DNA from: Lingula anatina
Lineage: Eukaryota; Brachiopoda; Lingulata; Lingulida; Lingulidae
DNA: 64,000 nucleotides
Direction: 5' to 3'
Assembly (NCBI RefSeq): GCF_001039355.2
Contig: NW_019774703.1
Location: 22,088 to 86,087 of the forward strand
A program made the translations under genes and the position numbers. Of this stretch, positions 39,442 through 52,943 are shown one piece after another; within the stretch, counting starts at the first letter, position 1; each line of letters starts with the position of its first letter. Below the pieces are notes generated by a model. It searched no databases and was not told the DNA's origin. It saw nothing but the letters and a program-made list of their open reading frames with translations.

Positions 39442-42188
39442 CTGCAATGATAAAAACATGGGTCATAGTTAAACAACAGTGAAACACACAGCCAAGATCA
39501 CTTCAATTCAACACTAACAGTTGGTCCACAGTAAGCACAGACTGGTACATGACCATTTAATAAACTCTCTGGAGAAATAAGTCATCAGCCTATCAAAATT
39601 TCACACAACATGTCAGAAAAATTGGATCAACGTTTCTTTGAGCATAATTTAGGCTTTGTATGAAAATCTGTCCTATCTGTCATTGTTTTCAAAATGACAC
39701 TGATTAAGGTCTTGGGGGCCAAAATTACATTTCCATTAAATTAAGTAACTTATTGGATTTGCAATAATATGGGAATTAAAGCTCAACCATCAGCAGACAC
39801 GGTTCTGGAGGCTGAAACATATCGCAGGTAATAACCATTATTCTAAATTCCATTCACTTACAGGACATGGGTAGTCACTTAAATCTGGAGTCAACTGGGA
39901 CTGGAGAGTTAAATCAGGAGCACTGATAGACCAAAATAACAGATGAAAATTACTTAGATAATTGATGACAGTGGGGCATATACACCGAGTTGTTACAGGA
40001 ATGTACATAAAAACTGTTTTAACCAGTGTGATATTCATAAACCTTATCTTAAGTTATGCATACACACACCCATCAGCGCTGAAATTAAAAACCATTTCAC
40101 TCTAAAATATTTTTTATACATGTGCATAAATATGTCATTAACTGGAAAAAACAACAGAATGATACAACACAGGTAGCAATCTTTTGGTTTTTAGTTCAGA
40201 AAATTCAACTAGAGACTGTAAATTGAATTTAGCAAACCTCAAAAGTTCACATCTGAGAGACATGTACTAAATTTGCAACCGATATCTCTAAAAGGTACTG
40301 AAGTGTGTTCTTGTTTATAAAATCAAATCATAAAGAGCAAAAAAGACTTCCAGTAGTGCGTAAACAGGTATAGATGTATATCCAAACCGCTTATAAAATG
40401 TTTGAAGTTGTCAGTATTGTGTAAAAGAAGTGGGATCATAAGGCCACCTGGTCTGCTATGAAATGGCACATTAAAAAGACATGTAAACTGTGATGCAAGC
40501 TTATCACAGAGATACTGTTACTTTACCCATTCACTAAAAGGTTTGGTGTATTAGAGAGATTGCCTTACATCAAAGAGAAATAATCTTGGCTGCATATTAT
40601 AAAAGAATCATATTCACTGCTATGAATTAATGAAGTTTTGTATATTGAGAGAATTCAATATTCAATATTAGCTGAATTCCCTTTTTGCACAAATATGCCC
40701 TAAATATGTTTACTTTTAACATAAATGGTGGGTTTTTAATGGCCAGACATTCTAAGGCCAGGCAATCGTCTCTTTTCAAATCCTTTTCTGAAATGACAGA
40801 GCCACACACCTCCTAAAAATCTTTCTAGCCCAACCACCATTTGAAGGCATTTCCACTTAAAATCTTTGACAGTTTAACCAGATCTTCTAAGGATCCTTAT
40901 CTTGACAGCCTGGTGGTAACTTGCAGTGGTATTCTGCAAATCTTTCAAAGTGTTTTATGAATTATCTTTTATCTGCAGGAAATCACTCAGGCTTCCTACT
41001 TCCTCAGGAGTCTGGAGAGGGATCATCCCTTCATCCACATAATCTTTATCCAGTTAACCTTTTTATACTAGGAGCATCTCACAACCACTTTGGACTCATC
41101 AAACCTCTCATCCCACACTAACTAGAACTCAGGAGAAGCAATAACCAAGAGCAGACAGCTATTTCAAAAATGCTAAGATTTGACTGGTTTTGTATGGCTA
41201 CCCTTAAAAGAAAGTTGCCAACAAAAGATGGAGACAGCCAAAATACTCTCTTTATGTTACAATGAGGAGGGCTCTTCTTTCCTACTATTCCCTTCAAATG
41301 AGATAATGACAGGGACAAAGCCCACGTAAGCACACAGCCAAGTCTAACATGCACACTTCACTTTTCAACACATCCAAAAATCCCCTGTATTGACTATAAT
41401 AAAAGACATGTCTGCCTCATTATAAGGCAAATTATTGAGCACAATTCCAAAGCCATCCAGTGTCAAAAGAAGCAAACTTCTCAGATGACAACAATAAATT
41501 CCAGCTCCCTTAGCAGAAGCAAGAGAATCCAGTCAGAACAATTGATCTCCTGAGTCAAAAAATCAGCATGGGCAGTGAAATATGGCAGTGAGGTTCCACA
41601 TGGCTGGTCAGACTGATGATATAGCTGGGGTAACTGGAGACCTCCAACTCCACACATTACAAGACTCCAAACCAGCACTAAATTGTTGACTTCCACACAC
41701 ATTACCAGGGCAAAATTTCACACACTGTGCTATTCAGGAATGGTAGGCAATGTTTTTTTTTTTTTTTTTGTCTCATTCCATAGGAGAAGGAAAAAGATCC
41801 AAGAACGAGTGTCCGATATATCACCACATAAAAGGTTAATGACCATCACAGACATTGCTCTTACACCAAAATTTACCTTTTTTTTTTTCAGTCTTCAAAG
41901 ATGACTCTTTTTGTATGGGTTGTGTAAGTTTTCAGCCACACTGTGTGAAGTACATAAAAAGCAATGGGTATCTATAGGTCAAAGTTTTTAACCAAGTTTC
42001 TAGGAGAATCAATCTGTCATGTGGACTTAAAAAACTTTCCACCTGTTTGTTTATGCAGATAAATGAGGGGATAAGATTGAATAAATGTGTGAAAAGAAGT
42101 GGTGGAGGCCTATTTAGTTACCCTTTTAAGTTCCTGCTAATGTGTTTCCAAGTCCATAAAACTGTCCTCCCAGATTCTTCAGCAATGT

Positions 42189-42229
42189 AAAAAAAAAAAT
42201 TTTTTTTTTTTTTTTGGGGGGGGGGGGGG
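42189..42229. repeat. A-T-G homopolymer block
   Basis: Consecutive runs of 11 A, 16 T and 14 G. Lengths are unreliable in any assembly. Confidence 0.9.
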
Positions 42230-43590
42230 CAAACTGGCCCATTTCTGGGCAATAAGATATCATAAGACTTTGCAACAAATATTTGGTCTTCTGTGCAATG
42301 TTGCTAGAGCTGAACTCTTTATTCCTCAATTTTTTACAATTCTACTATTAGTTCCTAGATTCACCAAGAATATTCTGACAAAGTCTTACCAAGCAAAAAC
42401 ATAGCTGTTTTAAAAAATAAAATGATACCATTTGTGAAACTTTTACATAGGGTTAATAAAATATATATATATTTGTGGAGTCCAAAGAATTGGTCAAGGT
42501 TATAAATAATCTGACCACCATTATTATTTGGAGCAGTGCTCTTTCAAATATCACTTCAATCATAGATGACCAGTTTGTCCCAGGGATCAACTTTGAAAGA
42601 ACCTTGCTGTGAATTTTATGAAAATCAAACTTGACTACTGCTGATATCTTTACTTATGCCCTGGGACAAGGAAAACTAGAAAAAAATTTATCACCATCTG
42701 CTCCAGACTTACACCCTCACTCTCATTCTCTCACAGATAGCGGGAGTCAATCAGACAGATAGATAGAAGGAAAAAACTCAGTTTCTTAAAAGAAAAAAAT
42801 GATACAAAAAATAATAATCTAATATTTCTCCCCAACTGTGAGAAAATTCATTATTGTCATTTCTCATACACTCCTCTAGCAGCGGACACATGAATAATGT
42901 ATCACTTGTTCTAAAGGTAATCTGACTAATTAAGAAGGAAATCAATATGGAAATACTGATTACTTGGAGCTGGCATATTTCTTCCACAGTAGTAACTCAA
43001 AAGGGTGTCATTCTGGTTCACCAAATTTGATTTTAATCAGTATGCAATAGTTACATTAAGCATATGAATTATTAAAGAACAAGCTGAAGTGAAATGTGAT
43101 TTCTGTGAATCTTTTAAAATAATGATACTCAAAACACCCTTTAAAACCCTTCATTTTATGAAGCAGTGAGTTTTTATGTCTACAACATAAATGCATAATA
43201 CAGCAACCATTAAAAACAGCTCTTGAAGGAGACAGTTTGGATGGTTTCCACAGGTGCACTGGAAGGTAACACTACTTCTTTTACTGCAAAAGCGCAATTT
43301 GCATTTATGGGGCAGGCACATTGGTGATTGATCAGCAACGATGGTCTCATTACCAACTTCCTTACATAAAAAATAATAATGATAGGCGTTTTGGTCTTTG
43401 GTGTGGTTTTGTATGAAAGTGGTGTCCGTAACATTTATCTAATCAACAGCAGAGAAATGTAACAGAAATCCAAGAAACAGAAGTTGTTCAGTGACATAAT
43501 AGCAACCATTCATCAAAATCAATCAACAGAAGGCAACGTTACATCAAGACTAGTACTGCCAAGACAGTCGTATATACATCTCAAGTGCTT

Positions 43591-43604
43591 GTTGCCATGG
43601 CAAT
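43591..43604. promoter_or_regulatory. RFX-type X-box, copy 1
   Basis: GTTGCCATGGCAAT differs from the palindromic X-box GTTGCCATGGCAAC at one base. X-boxes are bound by RFX factors, which control ciliary and other genes. It is followed by CAG, as in the second copy. Confidence 0.5.
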
Positions 43605-43708
43605 CAGCCTTGAGGGGGGCAGGTGTAGGATGTCTGGCCAATCTTCCTTACAACCTTATTAAACAACCTTTCAATTAGTGACATTGTCCACACCAACTTA
43701 AAACTGGT

Positions 43709-43722
43709 GTTGCCATGGCAAT
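43709..43722. promoter_or_regulatory. RFX-type X-box, copy 2
   Basis: The same GTTGCCATGGCAAT recurs 118 bp from the first copy and is again followed by CAG. The sequence between and around the two sites is otherwise not repeated, so this is not simply a tandem duplication. Confidence 0.5.
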
Positions 43723-46448
43723 CAGTCACACCTGAAGGATTTAATATTTCCTAAGATTGGATTGTGCTCTACTCAAAGCTTTTATTAGTGGTTCTTATTG
43801 TGTAAGCAGAAAGCTATACGAGCTTCAATTGCAGTTGTTTTTGTAAATATAAACCTTCCCAAACAGGTAAAATGAGAGCACTAGAAGATGGTTTATATTT
43901 GACTTTCGAAAAAGCGAACCCACCTTTAAACATGCGTAAACAACAGTATTCATACCGGATACGCCTTGAGTTTAAGAGAGAGAAAAAAAATAAGACAACA
44001 TGTAGTAATGATCACAGACAGAGGAACTGACCCTGGCAGTTAACAGCTAGATACAGTGACCAGGATGCCAGGAATCAATATAATCTACTTTGTGATCAGC
44101 ACAAATGAATATCTTTCCCAGAAATTCATAGCAATTTCCAAGAGCTTTCCTTTGTCAGACTAAGCTAGCGGTCTCATCCTTCTGAGAGAGTTTATTGTGA
44201 AGAGCTTATCTAAAGACATGCAAATGAAAGAAATGCACTGAAAAATGTAAGTCTGAAGAATCAATAAACATAAACAGCTAAAGGTCAAATGGTGATGCCC
44301 TGAAATTTTTATCTTTGTAAAAGGAATTTGTTTAAAAGATGTTAAATTTTGAGCCCATGCATTTGATTCTGAATTATAATAAGTTTCAATCTGAACAAAT
44401 TTCATATCTTACACAGGAAATATGTTTTTGTTACTGTCCTTATAACTCCAAATGTTACTGTCCTTATAACTAAGGTTTCAGGATGCTACCAAAATCTCCA
44501 TGTAACATCCCACAACTGAAGTGAAGTACATGAGTCAAACGTGACACAGTGCCATGTCAAACCGCAAATCAAAAATGCATGCCTTGTTAATCAAATAAAT
44601 TATTGCTTAAGCAGAACATAGCAATTTTGTCCCAAATGTATCTCTAAATAAAAGTGGTTTGACAGTTATTACTATTCCACATGCAAGTCAAACATAACTG
44701 TCATTCTAAACTAGATAATAAAGATTCCAGTTACCTTACTCAAGTCTTTTGTACTAAGGCTCCCTACTTCCCATTTGTCCCTAACAATATTGATTATTTT
44801 TAACATAACCATATGTAAAAGTTCTTTAAGTTAGTAGGCCTTGGTGTCTTTGTGTAAAATAAGATGGACAGAATGCCATAAACAGCAACAAATTGAAACA
44901 GAAATTCAAGCGTTAACTGTGAGAAAAAATATATGAGATAATCAATCTGAAAAGGTAGCCTTGCCAATGACCAATTGGAACCCATCCTAATTACTATGTT
45001 TTAAGGGTGAAGGACACAAAATGTGACCATAGGGCTCAGGTTGAAAAACAAACAACTTTTATACCCATAAATGTTCTTATTATTACCAAATAATGATGTA
45101 CATATAAGAAAACCCCACAAGCTCATATCACAGTTATAAAACTAGATATTTGCTCACAGCTTCTGGAGATTAATTTAAACGAGGACTCTCAGAAAGTTGT
45201 AAATGCCTAAATTCAGATTTATCTCCTTGAAATGATCAATCTGGTTGCCTGAAGAGCCACTTTCTAGTCCCATTTCTTCTAATAATAACCTAAAATGTAA
45301 TCAAAACCTGCTCTGGGGCCCTTAAACTCATTCATTTGCTCCACATATCATTGAATTGGCATGAAGGCCATGGCCACTGCTTGTTAGACCACTAGTTGTG
45401 GATGCATCATGTTAATTGCAATCAATTGATCTGCCTCTGAACCTTCAACATGAAAGCTCTCTAAAAATCATTTCTGATCGATTCAAAACCAAACTAGACT
45501 ACTCCTATGAACACGGCTTTGGTGACCAATGCTCTGAATGGTCAGTTCTTCTGTCCATAACAGTCTAATTTACCTCCAAGCCAAGATGGGCTGCTTAAAT
45601 GTATGTTATCTACGCAGACACTGACATGAGATTCAATGTCTGAAGACTGCTTTAATTGAATTTTATGGGAGATTAATCTTGTCAGTCTAATAAGGATCAG
45701 ACAGAGAAAAGGGCAGTGACAAAGTAAATCCCAACAAATCTACGATTTCCCATATGCCTTTACTGCTATCAATTTGTTTCAGTACTTCTAAAATTATGGG
45801 GAAACCAAAGACACGCCTATAATAGGCAATCTATCTTCATAAATAACAGACTATGGCATTAGAATTATGGAGAGTCAAATAAATTTTTGAAAGAGCATTA
45901 GTGTATACTTGTTGGATTTAAATGACAGGTCCCCCTCCTGGGTAATGTTACCAAATGAATTCTCAATGCCATTTTTCCTTTGTATCTTTAAAAAAAAGTA
46001 GCACTTAAAAAGTCTCAGGACCAATCAATTTCGTCTAATAAGGCACTGGCATACCTCACTCTCTTTTAACTAGTAATTTCCCTTCCCAAAGAGAGGAATT
46101 GGTGGCTTCTCATTCCCTAACAACCCCCAGTGCAGGTAACCACCATCCCTTAGGGCAAATTATTTTGATGAAGTTATCACGGTTAATGTTACTGACATTT
46201 CCAGTAGCAGGGCTGAGTAGCTCATTTGTAGTCCCTCCACAGTATGTGGTTACCTCATGCTTACAATGATGTTCTTACACAATACGGGATGGGATCCTGG
46301 GCATATCACTTTGACTTATTGATAGCCTGTGGTCAGCCAGTGCTTACTTCCTCATCTACAATGCAGCTAATGGCTTGGCCAGTGATTACTGCTAAGTCGA
46401 CAAAGGAAATACGACATTTAGTACAATAATTCTGACATTAGCCAGAAC

Positions 46449-46450
<2 letters not shown>

Positions 46451-46534
<84 letters not shown>
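46451..46534. repeat. (AT)n microsatellite
   Basis: Forty-two perfect AT dinucleotides. Confidence 0.98.
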
Positions 46535-46540
<6 letters not shown>

Positions 46541-49377
46541 CCATCCAATTTCACCTCCTGGCTATACCATCAAGGGTCAAAGTCAGGAAGTCACAACTAT
46601 TAGTATTGTAAATATTCCACTTATCATCTATCATGGGTGAACAATAGGTCCACTCGGAGGTTAATGACTGTGAAATGATTATGTGAAATTGTGATAATGA
46701 TTCCTGCTGGTTGTAAGGAGTTATTTCCAGAGTGCCCTGAGAATGTTTTAATTTGTGAGGGATAATTATAACAGCTCAACGGTGTTCTCATGAACTACCA
46801 GATAATTAAAATGGGGGACTCTATTTAGTATTTATTTCTCAATCACTCAGTAAACGTCTAAAAGATTAATGTTATTTTCATTCAATTTTCATACAATTTC
46901 ATCATGGTAGGATATATCAATTTAATTTATCAGAAAAAAAATACTTCAAAATTAAGCTAATAATCAAATATTTCATATTCAAGCCATTACAGAGATCTAA
47001 AAAAAGGTTGAAATATTAAAGAAAGAAGCCTTGGCCTTTGTCCCGAGGTTGCTCTTTTTTGTTCTATCTGATGATCATGGTGCAGTGAAGGGAAAAAGCA
47101 TCAGCCTCCATCATAAAGATGGCCAAAATGTCATGTAAAGAATCACTTCCCTCGTGGCAGTTTTTCTCAAGGTATCATTGACTGTGCTTGGGTGCAGTGC
47201 AGATGTTTGCTTTGCTTGTTTGAACCCTGTGTAATGAACCATAATTGGCTGAAGGAGGAGAAGTACAACATCAAGAGCAAGACCTTTTCATATTCATTAC
47301 CACCAAAATGTCTTCTTCATTAAAAAGCCCAGACTGACAAGCAAAAACAAACTGCTGATTTGAAAACCTGCTCGTAATTTTTTTTTTCAAAATTCTGAAT
47401 GTGTGCGCAATTGAATGCATTGGATTGAGTTTGATTAAATTAGCAAATGGCAGAATAGAGCCAGCGTTGCATATAAAAATCCTTCCATTTTAAAGGCTCC
47501 CCGTAGAGCAAATGGACTGATTTCCTGAGAAGAATTGAAATAGAGATGAACCAAGGTAATTATCTGTGAGAATGGCAGGCAGGTGCGGGATATGTGCACT
47601 GAAAAACAGTCAGCTTCATCGAGAATTTTTTTTCCTTTTTTTGCGATGGCAATGCCATTGATCTTGGTATTACTGATGATGATTTCATGGGGAAAGTTCA
47701 AGATGGTCATTAAGTGGTGAACTGGGAAGATGAGGACAGGGTTCAGATACTCCATGTCCAATTTAATGAGAACATGTTTTGCCTAGAGGTCTCAGAAAAT
47801 CCCTCAGTCAGTGGAACTCTGTAAGATTCACAATCCATATAAATACTTATTGGAAAACTAGCACTAGCCAGATCTGAAACCAACAGGTAATGGCTACTTC
47901 TATAACAGATTGATTCAGCTAGTCTGCTTGAAGAGAGACAAAAAAAAAAAGAAAAAAATTCATATACTAAAGGCAACTTTTGATTTTGTTGGATGCCCCT
48001 AAACCAGAGGAACTCTCACTGTGAACTAATACAGTCTGTGTAAACAAGCCTCTCTATAATCACTCATAAATTTCAGACACTTCCTTTGGACATTTTTCTA
48101 AGAATCATTACTTTCTGTAAGTCACAAAAACACACTTGCTGACAAGAGCTAATCTCTCTCTTCAGAACTTATCCATAACCCATCTCCATGTGCAACTTAC
48201 AAAGACATTGTTCTTGGAAATATAACAGATACATTTGATTAAACTGAGTAACAATAAGCAATATACTGTGAGAAGCATGCGTACATCAAAGCATTGTCCA
48301 CATGTGCATAAGGCACACCTTGGACTGTATAATCATAGATGGCTGTACTTATATGCAGGTCATGCATTTTTTACCTAAACCACCTTTGACATCCTGGCAA
48401 CATTACATGGTTTGTACAAAGATGCAGAAGGAGATGGTGGGAATAGCCGATAATCATCCCTAAGTTAAGATGCTTGACATGATGGATGTCACAGGTTGAG
48501 AGGATCTGTACTGCAACAAGGAAAATGCTGCTCAAAACGGAAAATTCATTGCAGCTACATGACAGTTCCAAGATTGATCAGGAGTCGCCCTGATTGCAGA
48601 GAATACATTTTCAAAGACCTTATTATTTTTCAGATATGAGATAAATCACAAGCAATGCCTTGATAAAATATTAGTAATATTAGTAGTACAAAAACAAGAT
48701 TAACATTTCAAAAAAAGAGCTGATGCAGCGGGTTTTCTTTGCAGCAGTTCAGGGACTTCTATTAAGTGGCTGCCTGGCATCTAGCTCTGGCCAGTCTCTG
48801 GAAAGGAAATAAAGCATCTACCCTTTTGTCGATATGTCTTTCTTTGATCAGCGAACCTCAGACTTCACAAAGGCAGTTGATAGGTGGAAAGGTCACCCTG
48901 TATTAGGCCTCTTTATTATTGTGCTAACTTAATAAAACCTTCAATACCAACCCGCATACCAATCCTTACACACAAAATTGATATAATTACACCTTTCACA
49001 ATAAGAATACATTCACAGACAAGTCTAATTCTATTTTCTCCTTAGTCTGGATAGTCCTAAATAGTAACTTCATGTAATTTGACATCACAAACATTTCTAC
49101 ACATAGAGTGAATTCAAAGGGGTATAGTCATTGATCCAATGAATACCATGGAATGACTGCATTTCAAATGGACATTACATATCTCTGGGTCAGTAGATGA
49201 CCACCCACATTAGGTCTATCTGATTAGTAGCTCGGTAATGGGCCTTAATGGAGCAGAATCCAGAAAGAGCTGACCACATAATTAATTTGCCTTCATTATG
49301 CTGGTGTGGTATTGCACAATGACCACTGTGCAGGTTGCTGCTGGATGTGGGTATATCACTGGAGTATACATTTCTTG

Positions 49378-49430
49378 GTGTGTGTGTGTGTGTATGCGTG
49401 CATGCGTGCGTGCGTGCGTATGCATGCACG
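49378..49430. repeat. (GT)n / (GCGT)n compound microsatellite
   Basis: A (GT) run passes into GCGT and GCAT units directly before the left border of the first 3.25-kb duplicate (49475). The array appears only at the first copy. Confidence 0.9.
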
Positions 49431-49474
49431 TTCATATATATCTGTGCATGTGTGATATGCATGCATACGTGTAT

Positions 49475-52400
49475 ATGCACATTAAGTACTGAATGTATGG
49501 ATGCACATTAACAAGCTCGTACATGTAAAACTTTAGATATATCAACTGATTTCAATGCTATTCATAAAGACTAAAATGAGCATGCTGAGAAGGGTCTACT
49601 GGTTTAAACTAAAAAAAGGCAATTCCCTCAGAATTACCCAGACAAGTTTTTTTCCAACCCCCAACTGTTTATTTAACACAGTGGCAGCTGAAACCCTCTT
49701 CTTCCTCCTGAGATCAGCTAAAAAAAGGTTAAATGGCAAGGCATGGCATCTGCAAATTTCACAGACTTTACACAATTTCCTAAATCTATCTAATTATGAC
49801 AGCCAATTATATCAGAAGGCAGTTGCCTGGCTTTTCCACATCAACGCGGACCTGCCATCTCCTCCCCAGGAGACTGAAGGCTCAGGTGACAATTAAATCC
49901 GATGGGGATTACGTGAGTAAAACTGCCTCTGAATCTAAAGCAGGAGAGCTAAATAATTAGCTTAATGAACAGCAAAAGTACTTTAAAAGATGTTACTCCC
50001 TAGAATCAGTTTGGTATTCACGCTTATAATGATCACTTAAATTTTAGTGCTCCTTCCCCATACTAGGAAAGTGCATACATGTATGTTTTAATAATGAAAG
50101 TAGTCAATACATCTCACATCAGACACTCCTGGGTATTTAGTGCACCGATACTGCAGCAACAAGTACTGAGAAAACCTATCTGGACAGCGCAAATAGGGGA
50201 AGACATCAATATTTGCAAAACCCCATTGGCTTGCCTGCCTGCCTCAGTGTTCTGCAGACTTCAAAGGGTTTGGAAAGGGGCCAGTCAAGTGCTCTGTGTG
50301 CAATATTAGAACATGGACTCATTTCATGCCCAACTTCCTCTCAAGGTGGAAAGGCCTGCCTGGCCTGTCAATCCCCAGATACTATCTTATACTATCTTAC
50401 ATAAACTTTTGTAATGAATCACATTTTGTGTTGAAACATAGGTGTGAAGCTGTACAGAGCCAGTTTAACCATGCAGCCATTAGTTCAGTGAAGGCTGACA
50501 AAGAGCTGCTGGGTAGAGAACAGGTTGGGGGGGGGGGGGAAGCAGAGACATGGGAGAGTATATATTTTTTTTGGTAAAAGCAGCTTCAGTAGAACATGTT
50601 GTAAAACTGTTAATTAAAAAAGAAAGAAACAAAAAGAAAGAAAACAGATAATAAAAAAGCGAATTGCTGTTAACCAAAAATACCCGTGTTTATTCTTCAT
50701 GACATATATAGTACATGTTAACTATGGTTAGGGATTATGTTTGTTAATGTTTAAGCCTCTCTGTATAACCAGGAACATTTATTCTACCACAAATCACACT
50801 TGTTTATTATGTTAATACTCTTTAAAATCATAAACAGGGTTCACTAGTTTACCAGCGCCTATTAATATGAGACGTTAATGCACCTGACCTTTTGTTTTAG
50901 TTTATTTAATTGCAGTGCTCAACATAAGCAATTAAAGTGACAAGACTATGAAAGGGCATACCCCTCGCCTCTCCATGATCAAGAGAACAGTTGCCTCCTC
51001 CTGTCTGCATATGTGACAGCATCAACACAGCCAGCATGAACCCAAGTAACCACACAGCTGACAGACCACAGACAACTTGACAACTACAACACATAATGCA
51101 CCCTGGCCAGCTGACAGAGAGAGACCTTTCAAAATTTTCATTAATATGTGAACCTTTCAAACTGCTTCACTAGGAAAAATTACTAATATTAAAGTTGCCA
51201 CCTCCAGCCAAATCTTGTACACTGCAATAATGAAGAAAGCAAACTTATGGGGCTTGAACAATTTACTGTTTTTATGTTAGGACGCCTTTTCTTGAGAAAC
51301 AAAATTGATTTTAACACAGCTTTTACTGAGGAAACCATGTAATGTGATGTAACATTCCAAGCTTAGAGGCTAACTCAAGTTTACCCTTCACACTACAACT
51401 TTTATGATTAGGCATAAATTCTGGTGAAGCATATTTTTGCTTCACAGTCATATTTCTCTTGTGGCAATAGAGTCACCTTGGCAACTTGCTGATAGGCTGA
51501 CAATATAGACATTGTTATGTTATCCAAGTATACAATAAAACACTAGAAACAATACAATAACTGAAGACGGATATAAATAATATCTTAAAGGAGTTCCACT
51601 TACTGGACCAATACTGCAAGACCAACAACTTTTATTTTATCTTTTACACTATAAAATCCAGATCCCTTGGATGAAAAACGGGGTTACAGAGATGAATGGA
51701 GCCCATGGCTAGACACTAGTACCATGTGAAATGTCAGGGCTATAAATCACCAAATCAGGACCCTGACAGGTAGAAATACCCCAAACACTGTGTGCATGTA
51801 CCTGCATCAGTGGAGTGGTGATAAAATAATCACCTGGTATTTAATGCAGTTAATGTAGTATACACACAGAGGCATAGACACTGGTGAGCCTTAAGGGACT
51901 GGCAGCTTAAAACACAGAGATCATGCCCTCGTCATTTTACTCTCTGAGAATGCCAGGATAAAATACTTTATTATTCTGTAGTAGGACATAAGAACACTTG
52001 GGGTTCTTGGGTTTTGATTTTAATGAGTGTTATAGAGACCTTGTTGTAGAAATAAGAAAGAACAAATTGTGGTAGCAAACCAAAACCCAGTGTTAAAACG
52101 AAAAGAAAAAACACGTACTGCATTAATTTGGGAAGGAGAGAAACTAGAACCCCTGGTTTAGGTCTTCCGTCATGTTTGTTATGTTTAATGGAACAACTTC
52201 ATTTAGCAGCAAACTATTATACCATGGGCTTAGCAAACAGCATTTTCTCCTATTTTCCCCTATATGCAAAGGTGAGAGAAAGCAAATGTCATCAATAAGA
52301 GCTGAGCCACAGTACTGGACACAATTAAATTTTGTTCATGCACCATCTGCTAGGGTAAGTGGAAAATATGTGATCTCTTTAGCCCCACTATCTGCTCATG

Positions 52401-52721
52401 CTTCATAGCTTTATGGATGAGATAGCAGCTTTTGGCCCAGGAATGCTGGCAGATTTCAACCAGCTTGAAGTGTGCTTCCTATCTCTCATAACGAATGCCT
52501 TGAAAAAAGTCAGAATGATCGGGTTATCTGGGCAATGTTCAGTATGAGCAGCCCATTGTGGCAAGCTGGCTGCAATCAGCAGTGATATGATGGAAGATGT
52601 CAAAATTCTCCAATAGGATCTCTGTACATGGAAGACACCTGCAGAATCTACTGCACCAGTTATGAAAAAATATGAAAATACATGATAAAATAAAGCCACT
52701 TTATTTTGTATGTCACTACCA
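49475..52721 (+). repeat. 3.25-kb duplication, copy A
   Basis: Copy A begins ATGCACATTAAGTACTGAAT and ends CGTCACTACCA-like (TGTCACTACCA here). It matches 52944-56186 along its whole length at about 95% or better by eye, with an offset of 3,465-3,470. Differences are scattered substitutions, short indels and simple-repeat length changes. There are no terminal repeats, transposon genes or target duplications. Several stretches of 200-400 bp are nearly unchanged (for example 49563-49890 and about 52395-52620), while others (about 50520-50650) differ heavily. Small open frames are shared but show no family features. Confidence 0.93.
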
Positions 52722-52943
52722 AACAAGGCAGCAAAGCTGTCAAATGTACAGACAAAAAGCAGGAAATAACTATGCACAAAATAAGCTACTGTCAATTCTG
52801 ATGTAAAAGTACATTATGTTAAACTGCAAATTCAATATCAAATCTTAATTATGTTCAACAGGTAATATCAATGAAAGTAAAATGTGTAACAAGCATAAGG
52901 CTTCAGGCCCATGGCAGTTCAAGTTCACACTTTGAACATNGGC

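Larger units (their letters stand above)
39442..49474 (-). other. Presumed first intron of ROR, proximal part
   Basis: I find no coding exon with conserved features here. The segment contains an A11-T16-G14 homopolymer block (42189-42229), an (AT)n microsatellite (46451-46534), a mixed GT/GCGT repeat (49378-49430) and the paired RFX-type sites at 43591 and 43709. A minus-strand 17-codon frame at about 47486-47435 (MEGFLYATLALFCHLLI) looks like a signal peptide but has no usable donor. Confidence 0.5.

Noticed and set aside
47435-47761. Minus-strand frame ending in a signal-peptide-like MEGFLYATLALFCHLLI, considered as ROR exon 1
   Set aside because: It stops after 17 codons and has no GT donor in a phase that fits ROR exon 39441-39375.
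52403-52795. A 130-codon minus-strand open frame, partly kept in the second copy (55868-56203)
   Set aside because: It shows no recognisable domain, and codon use looks like chance. The shared part is explained by the recent duplication itself.
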